A stretch of DNA of 64,000 nt, from contig NZ_JIAV01000015.1 in the NCBI RefSeq assembly GCF_000620645.1, forward strand, positions 1 to 64,000, written 5' to 3'. Below the pieces are notes generated by a model that saw nothing but the letters and a program-made list of their open reading frames with translations, ran no database searches and was not told the DNA's origin. The translations under genes were made by a program, and so were the position numbers. Of the stretch, positions 26,175 to 33,748 are shown in pieces. The stretch comes from Nocardioides sp. URHA0032. GTDB taxonomy: Bacteria > Actinomycetota > Actinomycetes > Propionibacteriales > Nocardioidaceae. Position 1 is the stretch's first letter, and every line of letters begins with the position of its first letter.

Positions 26175-26903
26175 TTGTCCCGAGAACAGCTGTTGGCCGC
26201 GACGTTCGTCGAGCTGGCGGACACGATCGGCGACGACTTCGAGGTCCTGGACTTCCTCCAGAACCTGGCGACCAGATGCACCGAGATCCTGGGCGCCACG
26301 GCTGTCGGGGTGATCCTGGCCGACCAGCGCGGCACCTTGCAGTTGGTCGCGTCGACCACCCACACCTCCCAGGTGCTGGAGCTGGTCGCGATCGCGATCT
26401 CGGAGGGGCCGTGCCTGGATGCCTGGCGCTCGGGTGCTCCGGTCGTCAACGTGGGCTCCGAGGAGGCGGCGCTGCGCTGGCCCCGCTTCACCCGGGAGGC
26501 TCGCAGCCTGGGGTTCGCGTCCGCCCAGGTGGTGCCGATGCGGATGCGGTCAGACGTGCTGGGCGCCCTGAACCTGCTGTACCACGAGCCGACCGTGTTG
26601 GGCCCCGACGACGTGGCGGTCGCGCAGGCGCTGGCAGGGGTGGCCACGATCGGCCTGCTCCAGGAGCGGACGCCACGGCAGAAGGAGATCCTCGCCGAGC
26701 AGCTCCAGACGGCCCTGGCCCTGCGGGTGGTGGTCGAGCAGGCCAAGGGTGTGGTGGCCGAGCGCACCGGCCTCTCCGTCGAGGACAGCTTCGACCGCCT
26801 CGCAGTGCTCGCGCGGCGGCAGGGACGACCGTTGAGCGACGTCGCCACCGACGTGCTGGCCGGGCTCGTGGAGGTCCTCGCCCTGGACGAGGAGCGCAAT
26901 TGA
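26175..26903 (+). CDS. GAF-ANTAR domain regulator (TTG start)
   Basis: A 242-aa protein and the most canonical of the three. The GAF domain (~20-160) contains the SEGPCLDAWRSG motif and VVPMRMRSDVLGALNLLY; the ANTAR domain (~180-240) has ALRVVVEQAKGVVAERTG and DRLAVLARRQGRPLSDVA. The TTG at 26175 is chosen because GAGAGGAG lies 6 nt upstream; a start at 26121 would overlap the previous gene with no ribosome site. Tandem arrangement with the gene at 25358 and ~35% look-alike GAF cores suggest duplication. A role in RNA-based antitermination is expected for the family. Confidence 0.85.
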   Translation: MSREQLLAATFVELADTIGDDFEVLDFLQNLATRCTEILGATAVGVILADQRGTLQLVASTTHTSQVLELVAIAISEGPCLDAWRSGAPVVNVGSEEAALRWPRFTREARSLGFASAQVVPMRMRSDVLGALNLLYHEPTVLGPDDVAVAQALAGVATIGLLQERTPRQKEILAEQLQTALALRVVVEQAKGVVAERTGLSVEDSFDRLAVLARRQGRPLSDVATDVLAGLVEVLALDEERN

Positions 26904-27019
26904 CTCCTCCGTCGAGCCCGCGGTGACGGGCCGGCCGGGCTGCCGCGCGTTATCCTGAACGAGCGGTCAGAGAGGTGCTGCGCCCGGGTTTTGTCGAGCA
27001 AGGGGGCCCAGGCCAACGC

Positions 27020-27778
27020 ATGACGCAGCATCGAGAGGTCTCCATCAGCCTGCTGGGCGAGCTCGAGGTGGTCCGCCTCGACGGCACCACCGTCCCGGCT
27101 GACGAGTGGCGCACCGGCAAGACCATGGACCTGCTCCGGCTGCTCGCTCTCAGCAATGCGCGGCCCGTACGCGTCGACAGCCTGATCGGCAAGCTCTGGC
27201 CCGACGCCGCGCCCGAGCGGGCCGGCGCGAGCCTGCGCACCGCATCCAGCCAGATCCGACGCGCGATCCAGCACCAGTGCATCGAACGCTCACCGGACGG
27301 CCTCGTGCTGCGCGACGCGTGGGTCGACGTCGGGGCGTTCGAGGAGGCCGCCCAGCGCGTCAAGGCCGCGGACCACCTCGGTCAGCACGCCCGGGTCCTC
27401 GAGGAGGCGCGGGTCGCTGAGCGCCTCTACCGCGCGGACTTCCACGCCAACGACGACGACAGCGACTGGGCGCGCGCCGAGCGGGAGCACCTGGTCCTGA
27501 TCCGGCTGGAGCTCGTCGCTGACGCTGCGGCGGCCGCGATCGAGCTGGGCTCGTTCCGCGAGGCGCTGGAGCTGGCCGGGACGGCCGCGCGGATCGACCG
27601 GGTGTCGGAGTCCGCCCACCGGACCCTCATGCGTGCGTACGCCGAGCTCGGTGACATCGGCAGCGCCCTACGCGTGTTCGAGACCTACCGCGCCTACCTG
27701 GCCGACGAGTTCGGCGCGGATCCGTCGTACCAGACCCGCGACCTGCACCTGAGGTTGCTGCGGGGCGGCACCTCCTGA
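27020..27778 (+). CDS. SARP-like transcriptional activator (wHTH + BTAD)
   Basis: A 252-aa regulator. Residues ~5-95 match the OmpR-like winged helix of SARPs (SISLLGELEVVRLDG, WRTGKTMDLLRLLAL, LIGKLWPDAAPERAGASLRTASSQIRRAI). Residues ~100-245 form the all-helical bacterial transcriptional activation domain (ADFHANDDDSDWARAEREHL, ALELAGTAARIDRVSESAHRTLMRAYAELGD). No ATPase or TPR extension is present, so it is the short SARP form often controlling secondary metabolism or differentiation. The ATG at 27020 is preferred (AAGGGGG about 12 nt upstream); the frame is open to 26975. No biosynthetic gene cluster lies next to it. Confidence 0.85.
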   Translation: MTQHREVSISLLGELEVVRLDGTTVPADEWRTGKTMDLLRLLALSNARPVRVDSLIGKLWPDAAPERAGASLRTASSQIRRAIQHQCIERSPDGLVLRDAWVDVGAFEEAAQRVKAADHLGQHARVLEEARVAERLYRADFHANDDDSDWARAEREHLVLIRLELVADAAAAAIELGSFREALELAGTAARIDRVSESAHRTLMRAYAELGDIGSALRVFETYRAYLADEFGADPSYQTRDLHLRLLRGGTS

Positions 27779-27794
27779 CCACGACGACCCCGCC

Positions 27795-27848
27795 GACGGG
27801 TGTCTCGCGGCCCGGGCGTCGTGCTCACCGGGGCCCGACACGCCCGTC
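27795..27848. terminator. Putative bidirectional terminator
   Basis: Outer arms GACGGGTGTC (27795-27804) and GACACGCCCGTC (27837-27848) pair with a 2-nt bulge and enclose a second GC-rich stem (CGGCCCGGG / CCGGGGCCCG). It lies between the converging SARP gene (stop 27778) and VOC gene (stop 27860). Confidence 0.45.
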
Positions 27849-27859
27849 AGGCAGGACCG

Positions 27860-28255
27860 TCACGACGCCGTGACCTCCGCATCCGACCTCAGGATGCAGA
27901 ACTCGTTGCCCTCCGGGTCTGCGAGCGTGACCCAGCCGGACCCGGGCCCGTGGATCCCGCGGTGGTCCTCCACGACCGAGGCGCCGTGGCCGACCAGGGT
28001 CTCGAGCTCCTCGTCCCGGGTGGCGGCGCGCGGGCGGAGGTCGAGGTGCAGCCTGTTCTTCACCGACTTCTGGTCCGGCACCTCGATGAAGAGCAGCCGG
28101 TGACCGGTCTCGGGGTCGCGGATCATGCACTCCACGTGACCGGGCAGGTTCGGGTCCCCCTCGAGGTCGACGTAGCCGAGCACCGGCTTCCACCACTCCG
28201 AGAGCTCGTAGGCGTTGCGACAGTCGATGGTCGTGTGCGCGATGAAGGTCGTCAT
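27860..28255 (-). CDS. VOC-family (glyoxalase-like) protein
   Basis: A 131-aa protein of the vicinal-oxygen-chelate fold. It shows the two beta-alpha-beta-beta-beta halves: TIDCRNAYELSEWWKPVLGY and LEGDPNLPG... in the first, RLHLDLRPRA, ELETLVGHGASVVED and VTLADPEGNEFCIL in the second. The HLDL and EGNEFC motifs supply the usual metal-site His and Glu. Members of this type are often annotated as glyoxalase-like with unknown substrate; enzyme or antibiotic-binding roles are both possible. The ATG at 28255 has no strong ribosome site. It lies between the SARP gene and pstS on the same strand as pstS but separated by 52 nt, with no clear link to phosphate uptake. Confidence 0.8.
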   Translation of the reverse strand: MTTFIAHTTIDCRNAYELSEWWKPVLGYVDLEGDPNLPGHVECMIRDPETGHRLLFIEVPDQKSVKNRLHLDLRPRAATRDEELETLVGHGASVVEDHRGIHGPGSGWVTLADPEGNEFCILRSDAEVTAS

Positions 28256-28307
28256 GCCGCCAGCCTCGCGGTGACCGCGGCTCGCCTCAACCGGTTTGGG
28301 GCGCGAC

Positions 28308-29846
28308 CTACCGCCTCGTCCTCGACCGCCGCAGCAGGAACGGCGGCACCATCACCGTGAGCGCCAGCGCGATCGCGGCGACCCAGGCCGCCGCGGTCGC
28401 CTGGCCGGAACGCCCACCGGTCAGCTGCAACGGTGTCGCCGTCGCGCCAGCTGCCGTGCCCGTCGCAGGATCGACGGCACCACCCGTCGTACCGCCGGTC
28501 AGTGGATCGATCGCGCCGGGCGCGTCACCACCGGCCCCGGTGCCGCCACTCCCCCCGGTCGCACCGGGTCCGCCTGCTCCTCCGGTGCCGCCGCTGGTGC
28601 CGGTCCCCCCGCTCGCGCCGGTGCCGCCCCCGCTGTTGGTGGTGGTGCAGTCCGACCCGATCCTGTCGCACTTGCTCGGCATGGGCGCCGACTGGAGGAT
28701 GTCGAGCGCCGGGTTGTCGCAGTCGCTGATCGACGGCGACCTCACCGCTCCCGGGATCCGCTTCACCTGGTCGAACCCGGCCAGCACCAGGTTCTTGGGA
28801 AGCGGCGAGTAGCCCAGGATGTCGGCCTTCTGCTGCCCCGCACACAGGAAGTAGTTGATGAACGTCGAGAGGGTCTTGCCCTTGTCGGCGTTGAACGGCG
28901 AGTCCGTCGACGTCGGCACGACCATGTAGCTGTAGCTCGACATCGGGTACGTGCGCGGGTCCCGGTTCGTGTACACCGACTCGAGGTTCTGGGTCAGGTC
29001 GCTGTTGATCTTCGCGCCGGTGAGCGCGACCGCGACGTTGCCGGCCGTGGGCTGCGAGTAGTAGCCCGCCTTGTTCAGCAGCGACACGACGGGGAAGTCG
29101 ATGCGCTTGGCGTAGGCGTACTCGACGTACCCGATCGAGCCGGCGCCGTACGACGCGGAGACGTAGTTCGCGACGCCGTTCGAGCCGACCTGGGCCTTGG
29201 AGCTGCCGAACGACGGGTAGAACGACACGCTCGGGCAGTCGCTGCCCGACAGGTGCAGCTCGGACCGGATGAACGGGCAGTAGATGCTGTTGGCCTGGCT
29301 GCGCATGTACAGCGAGAACTGCGCGGACGCGCCGGCGCCGTCCGACCGCACGACCGGAATGATCGGGATGTCGGGCAGCGGCTTGCCGTAGTCCTTCTCG
29401 ATGGCCGGGTCGCTCCACCGCGTGATCGCTCCGGTGAAGATCTTGGCGAGGGTGGTGCCCGACAGCCGCAGGTCGCGGACCCGCTGGCCGCCGACCGTCA
29501 GGTTGTACATGAACGAGGTGCCGCCGGCGACGATCGGCAGGTAGGCGAAGTCGCGGCTGGGCACCTCGGCCTGCTGCCCCGGCTCGGGCGGGTTCTGGAA
29601 CGGGATCTCGGTGTTGGCGAAGTCCACGGTGCCCTGGATGAACTGCGACCGGCCGTCGGTCGACCCGGTGCCGGCGAAGTTCACGACGACGCCGGAGGCG
29701 CGGACGTCGGCGCGCCAGGCGTCGACGGCGACCTGGCTCCAGGTCGAGCCGGCGCCGGAGATCGGCACGTAGCTCTCGGACGCCTGGGCGGGCACGGGGG
29801 CGAGGAGCGCGCCGACGAACAGCACGACGGCGATGATGCGCTTCAC
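28308..29846 (-). CDS. pstS: Phosphate-binding protein PstS, membrane-anchored form
   Basis: A 512-aa protein, longer than the usual ~370. It starts with a signal peptide (VKRIIAVVLFVGALLAPVPAQA) of 22 residues and mature sequence YVPISGAGSTWSQVAVDAW, the PstS ligand loop. Further phosphate-site motifs are STDGRSQF, PVVRSDGAGASAQFSLY and GSNGVANYV. After ~residue 385 a Gly/Thr/Ala-rich repeat linker leads to a C-terminal membrane segment and an Arg-rich tail, so the protein is tethered through its C-terminus rather than as a lipoprotein. The GTG at 29846 overlaps the pstA stop (GTGA) with GAAGGAG upstream. It is the last gene of the pst operon. Expression is expected to rise in low phosphate (family knowledge). 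Confidence 0.92.
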   Translation of the reverse strand: MKRIIAVVLFVGALLAPVPAQASESYVPISGAGSTWSQVAVDAWRADVRASGVVVNFAGTGSTDGRSQFIQGTVDFANTEIPFQNPPEPGQQAEVPSRDFAYLPIVAGGTSFMYNLTVGGQRVRDLRLSGTTLAKIFTGAITRWSDPAIEKDYGKPLPDIPIIPVVRSDGAGASAQFSLYMRSQANSIYCPFIRSELHLSGSDCPSVSFYPSFGSSKAQVGSNGVANYVSASYGAGSIGYVEYAYAKRIDFPVVSLLNKAGYYSQPTAGNVAVALTGAKINSDLTQNLESVYTNRDPRTYPMSSYSYMVVPTSTDSPFNADKGKTLSTFINYFLCAGQQKADILGYSPLPKNLVLAGFDQVKRIPGAVRSPSISDCDNPALDILQSAPMPSKCDRIGSDCTTTNSGGGTGASGGTGTSGGTGGAGGPGATGGSGGTGAGGDAPGAIDPLTGGTTGGAVDPATGTAAGATATPLQLTGGRSGQATAAAWVAAIALALTVMVPPFLLRRSRTRR

Positions 29847-30991
29847 GACATGTCTCCTTCGAGGGAACCGACGTTCACGGCGTTCGGCGCGGGTGCGAGC
29901 CCCGCGGTGACGGCCAGGCGGCGCTGCTGGCGCCGACTCAGGTGGCCCGGCGGCTTGCCGCCGATGACGCGGGCGAGGCCGAACAGCACGACGACCAGCA
30001 CCAGCAGGACGACGGCGGCGCCGAACGCCCGGGCGATGGCCTGGTCCAGCGGCAGCCGCATCTCGTTGAACACGAACAGCGGCAGCGAGACCTGCGGCCC
30101 GTGGAAGGCGTCGTAGTTGAGCTCGGAGGTCGACCCGGCCACCAGCAGCACCGGCGACGTCTCCCCGATCACCCGCGCGACGCCCAACAGCACCGCGGTG
30201 ACGAGTCCCGACCGCGCGGTGGGGAGGACGACGCGGCGCACCGTCTGCCACTGGGTGGTGCCGAGGGCGAGCGACGCTTCCCGCAGGCCTCCCGGCACCA
30301 GCCGGAGCACGACCTCGGCGGTCGTGACGACGACCGGGATCATGCTGACGCATAGCGCGAGCGAGGCGGCGAAGCCGCTGCGCTCCTGGCCGAACTTGAG
30401 GATCAGCATCGAGTAGATGAACAGGCCGGCGACGATCGTCGGCACCGCACTCATCGCCTCGACCACGGTCCGGACCACCCGGGCGAGCCGGCCGCGCACC
30501 TCGCTGAGGTAGACCGCGGTCGCGATCCCGAGCGGCACGCTGGCGATCATCGAGATCGCGACCTGCTCGAGGGTCCCGACCATCGCGGCCCAGATGCCGC
30601 CCTGGTCGAGCGACGCGTCCGGGCCGATGTACGCCGTCGTGTCGTGGTAGAAGTTCACGTGCTTCAGGGCCGTCCAGCCCCGCACCGCCGTGAACACCAC
30701 GATGCCGGCCAGGCAGGCGACCAGGATCGCGCCCGCCGTCGTGACCAGCGCCCCGACGATCCGGTCGACGACCGCGATCCGGTCCAAGGTGGTCGCGCTC
30801 GCGGCGGCGAGCAGGACGAGGAAGACGGCGTACCAGCTGAGCCAGAAGCCGATGGTCCCCGTGATCGGGAGCAGCTGCTGGTACATCAGCCACACCAGCG
30901 CGAGGGCGCCGAACGCGGCCGAGCCGACGTGCAGCACCAGCTCGGTCGAGACGCCGCCGACCTTGACCTTGCGGGGAGCCGTGGCAGCCAT
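29843..30991 (-). CDS. pstA: Phosphate ABC transporter permease PstA
   Basis: A 382-aa permease. About three N-terminal hydrophobic segments form an extension before the conserved MetI-like core of six segments (MVGTLEQVAISMIASVPLG to the end). The EAA-type cytoplasmic loop is LREASLALGTTQWQTVRRVVLPTA. The ATG at 30991 overlaps the pstC stop (ATGA) and has GGAGAT upstream. The product pairs with PstC to form the inner-membrane channel that receives phosphate from PstS. The C-terminal ~35 residues are basic (HLSRRQQRRLAVT). Length slightly exceeds typical PstA (~300) because of the N-terminal segments. Confidence 0.93.
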   Translation of the reverse strand: MAATAPRKVKVGGVSTELVLHVGSAAFGALALVWLMYQQLLPITGTIGFWLSWYAVFLVLLAAASATTLDRIAVVDRIVGALVTTAGAILVACLAGIVVFTAVRGWTALKHVNFYHDTTAYIGPDASLDQGGIWAAMVGTLEQVAISMIASVPLGIATAVYLSEVRGRLARVVRTVVEAMSAVPTIVAGLFIYSMLILKFGQERSGFAASLALCVSMIPVVVTTAEVVLRLVPGGLREASLALGTTQWQTVRRVVLPTARSGLVTAVLLGVARVIGETSPVLLVAGSTSELNYDAFHGPQVSLPLFVFNEMRLPLDQAIARAFGAAVVLLVLVVVLFGLARVIGGKPPGHLSRRQQRRLAVTAGLAPAPNAVNVGSLEGDMS

Positions 30992-31986
30992 CAGATCTCC
31001 GTCGCCGAGCCGGAGCGGGACCGGCTCACCACGATGCCGGCGAGCGTGTTGATCACCAGGGTGAACAGGAACAGCACGAGGCCGGCGCCGAGCAGGCCGG
31101 ACAGCGCGACGCCGCCGGACTCGGAGTAGCGCGACGCGATGTGCGAGGCGATCGTGTTGGTGCCGCTCTGCAGCGGGTGCGTGGTGAACTCGAACATCGG
31201 CGAGATCACGGCGTACACGACGATCGTCTCGCCGAGCGCCCGCCCCAGGCCGAGCATGATGCCGCCGACGATGCCGCTGCGGCCGAACGGGATCACGACG
31301 GTCCGGATCATCCCCCACCGGGTGGCGCCCAGGGCGATGGCGCCCTCGCGCTCGCCGATCGGCGCCTGCGCGAAGACCTCGCGCATGATCGAGGTGACCG
31401 TGGGCAGCACGACCACGCCGACGGCGATGCCCGCGATGAACGCCGAGGACGTGTACGACGACGGCGAGTCCGGGGTGTTCACGCGCAGGAACGGCAGGAC
31501 GGGACCGAAGTGCACCGAGATCCACTGCGCCACCGTCAGCAGGTGCGCCTGGAGGAAGAACAGCGCCCACATCGCGTAGATGATCGACGGCACCGCGGCC
31601 ATCAGGTCGACCAGTGTGATGAGCGAGCCCTTGATCGAGCGGGGTGCGTACTCACTGATGAACAGCGCGGCGCCGAAGCCGACCGGCACGGCGACCACGA
31701 GGGCGAACAGGCCGATCAGGAATGTGCCCCACAGCAACGACGCGATGCCGAACGTGCCGGCCTCCGGCAGCCACTGCCACTCGGTGATGAACGAGAGGCC
31801 CTGCTGGTGCAACGCCGGCCAGGCGCCGATCAGCAGGAACAGTCCGATCAGACCCATGACGACGAGCGTCGAGATCGCGGCCGAGCGCGCCGCCACGACG
31901 AACGTGACGTCCTGGGGCGTCGGGCGCGCCGAGATGACGCGGCGGGTGGCTGCCGTCCGGACCGGCGGGTCGACTGAGATCGTCAT
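30991..31986 (-). CDS. pstC: Phosphate ABC transporter permease PstC
   Basis: A 331-aa permease with about seven hydrophobic segments. The first (~33-55) precedes the MetI-like domain ([20 protein letters not shown]...). The EAA loop is [25 protein letters not shown], and the conserved [15 protein letters not shown] helix follows. A large extracytoplasmic loop follows the third segment ([20 protein letters not shown]). The ATG at 31986 overlaps the pstB stop (ATGA), and the 3' end overlaps pstA (ATGA), so pstB-C-A-S are tightly coupled. The order with pstB first is reversed from the common pstSCAB. Confidence 0.93.
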   Translation of the reverse strand: MTISVDPPVRTAATRRVISARPTPQDVTFVVAARSAAISTLVVMGLIGLFLLIGAWPALHQQGLSFITEWQWLPEAGTFGIASLLWGTFLIGLFALVVAVPVGFGAALFISEYAPRSIKGSLITLVDLMAAVPSIIYAMWALFFLQAHLLTVAQWISVHFGPVLPFLRVNTPDSPSSYTSSAFIAGIAVGVVVLPTVTSIMREVFAQAPIGEREGAIALGATRWGMIRTVVIPFGRSGIVGGIMLGLGRALGETIVVYAVISPMFEFTTHPLQSGTNTIASHIASRYSESGGVALSGLLGAGLVLFLFTLVINTLAGIVVSRSRSGSATEI

Positions 31987-32810
31987 CCGAAACGGCCGTT
32001 CACGTAGTCGGAGGTCCGCTCGTCCTGGGGCCGCTCGAAGATGTCCTCGGTCCGGCCCTGCTCGACGATGTAGCCGGGCTTGCCCTCGGCCGCCAGGAAG
32101 AACGCGCAGTGGTCGGAGACCCGGTGCGCCTGCTGCATGTTGTGCGTGACGATCACGACCGTCACCTCGCCCGCGATCGAGCGGATCGTCTCCTCGACGC
32201 GACGGGTGGAGGTGGGGTCGAGCGCCGAGCACGGCTCGTCCATGAGCAGCACGTCGGGGCGTACGGCGAGGGCGCGCGCGATGCACAGCCGCTGCTGCTG
32301 TCCCCCGGAGAGCGAGGAGCCCGGCGTACCCAGGCGGTTCTTGACCTCCTCCCAGAGACCGGCACTGCGCAGGCTGCGCTCGACCAGGTCGTCCGAGGTG
32401 CTTCGCCGGGTCCTGCGGCCGGTGAGCCTGAGCCCGGCGAGCACGTTGTCGTGGACAGACATGGTCGGGAACGGGTTGGCCTTCTGGAACACCATCCCGA
32501 TCCGGCGCCGACTCTCGATCGGCCGCAGCTCCGGGTCGTAGATGTCGTGGCCGTCGAGGAGCACCTGCCCCGCCAGGCTCGCCCCCGGGACCAGCTCGTG
32601 CATCCGGTTGAGGATGCGCAGGAATGTCGACTTGCCGCACCCGGACGGGCCGATCAGCGCGGTCACCTCACCGGCGGCCATCGCCAGGTCGACGTCCTCG
32701 AGCACCTGGTGATCGCCGAACCAGGCGCTCACCCGCTCGGCGACCAGGGCCGCGGGCAGGCGCGGCTGCGCTGCCGGAAGGACCAGCGTCGCGTCGTCCG
32801 TCATGGTCAT
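31983..32810 (-). CDS. pstB: Phosphate ABC transporter ATPase PstB
   Basis: A 275-aa ATPase. Walker A is GPSGCGKST, the Q-loop lies in [13 protein letters not shown], the signature is LSGGQQQRL, Walker B is VLLMDEP and the switch His is in [15 protein letters not shown]. The C-terminal [11 protein letters not shown] is diagnostic of PstB. It powers phosphate uptake through PstCA. ATG 32810 (MTMTDD) is chosen, with AAAGG about 8 nt upstream; the second in-frame ATG is at 32804. It lies 15 nt downstream of the sortase-fold gene and overlaps pstC. A remnant of a second copy sits at 23134-23262. Confidence 0.94.
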   Translation of the reverse strand: MTMTDDATLVLPAAQPRLPAALVAERVSAWFGDHQVLEDVDLAMAAGEVTALIGPSGCGKSTFLRILNRMHELVPGASLAGQVLLDGHDIYDPELRPIESRRRIGMVFQKANPFPTMSVHDNVLAGLRLTGRRTRRSTSDDLVERSLRSAGLWEEVKNRLGTPGSSLSGGQQQRLCIARALAVRPDVLLMDEPCSALDPTSTRRVEETIRSIAGEVTVVIVTHNMQQAHRVSDHCAFFLAAEGKPGYIVEQGRTEDIFERPQDERTSDYVNGRFG

Positions 32811-32824
32811 GGATTCGCCTTTCG

Positions 32825-33748
32825 TCACAAGGTGTTGGGGAGCAGGACGGCGAGGTTCTCGAAGACGTTCCAGAGGATCGCCAGGAGCACGGGGACGGCG
32901 CCGATCCAGACCGCGCGGACGTCGAACCTCAACGCCCCCCAGGTCACGAGCGCGGTCACGAGCAGCAGCAGCTGGGCCCACAGCAGGAGCGCCACACCGC
33001 GGCCGGAGCTGCCGGCTCCCGGGGCGTCGTCCGCCGTGGCGGCCGTCCCCGTCGACGCCGGCTGTGCCGTGCCGTCGAGCTGCGCTGTGACGGTGAGGCT
33101 GCGGCTGGGGGTGATCGCCGGGTCGGACGTGATCAGCGTCAGTCGGGCGGGAACCTGCTCGATCTCGGTCGCCGGGGCGTCGGTGGTGCGCACCAGGTCG
33201 ACGACGTAGGTGAACTGGCCCTGGCCGGTGGTGACCAGGATCCGGTCACCCGGCTCGAGCTGGTCGAGGTTCCGGAACGGCGCGCCGAACGTCGCCCGCC
33301 GCCCCACCAGGACCGAGACACCGGTCTGGCCGGGCAGCACCGAGTCGGGCTCGAGGCCGGGACCGCCGATGGTCTGCTCGGACGCGCTGCCCTCGACGAA
33401 GACCTGCTCGACCCCGATCCGCGGGATCTCGACGATGCCGAGCGGGGTGCCGTCGGGGATCACGCCCGCGACCGGGACCGTCGCCTGCGCCAGCGTCTCG
33501 TCGAGCTGCTGGTACAGGACGTCCTGGCTCCGGTTGGCGGCGAGGCCCGACCCGACGAACAGGTACAGGCCGAACGCCGCGAGCAGCAGGGTCAGCGTGA
33601 TCAGCCCGAACGCCACCACCGTCGCGCCCGTCACCTCGAACGGCTTGCGCGGCGGACGCGCCTTGCGGGGCCGGCGCGGAGCACTCATCCCCCGGCGCGG
33701 CTTCGGGGCACGACCCTGCTGGACCTCCTCGCTCAGCGTCGCAGCCAC
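32825..33748 (-). CDS. Sortase-fold membrane protein lacking catalytic His and Cys
   Basis: A 307-aa protein with one N-terminal membrane segment (~41-66), a sortase beta-barrel (~95-225) and two C-terminal membrane segments (~247-300). Barrel landmarks of sortases are present: [42 protein letters not shown], and LTLIT followed by a conserved Arg (R216). The catalytic His of the G-H-R motif is Arg (GRR, R150) and the catalytic Cys after LTLIT is Ser (S208). The codons read CGG and TCC, so these are substitutions, not frameshifts. Transpeptidase activity is unlikely; a binding or assembly role is inferred. The GTG start lies 16 bp inside the upstream PstS-like gene and pstB follows after 15 nt, so it belongs to the pst operon. 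M21 is an alternative start. Confidence 0.8.
   Translation of the reverse strand: MAATLSEEVQQGRAPKPRRGMSAPRRPRKARPPRKPFEVTGATVVAFGLITLTLLLAAFGLYLFVGSGLAANRSQDVLYQQLDETLAQATVPVAGVIPDGTPLGIVEIPRIGVEQVFVEGSASEQTIGGPGLEPDSVLPGQTGVSVLVGRRATFGAPFRNLDQLEPGDRILVTTGQGQFTYVVDLVRTTDAPATEIEQVPARLTLITSDPAITPSRSLTVTAQLDGTAQPASTGTAATADDAPGAGSSGRGVALLLWAQLLLLVTALVTWGALRFDVRAVWIGAVPVLLAILWNVFENLAVLLPNTL

Noticed and set aside
24950..27274. 774-codon minus-strand frame opposite the GAF-ANTAR genes
   Set aside because: It spans three real plus-strand genes and has no recognisable domains.
28500..28640. Possible tandem-repeat array or recombination site in pstS
   Set aside because: It is an in-frame Gly/Thr/Ala linker of the protein before its membrane anchor; low complexity explains the repeats.
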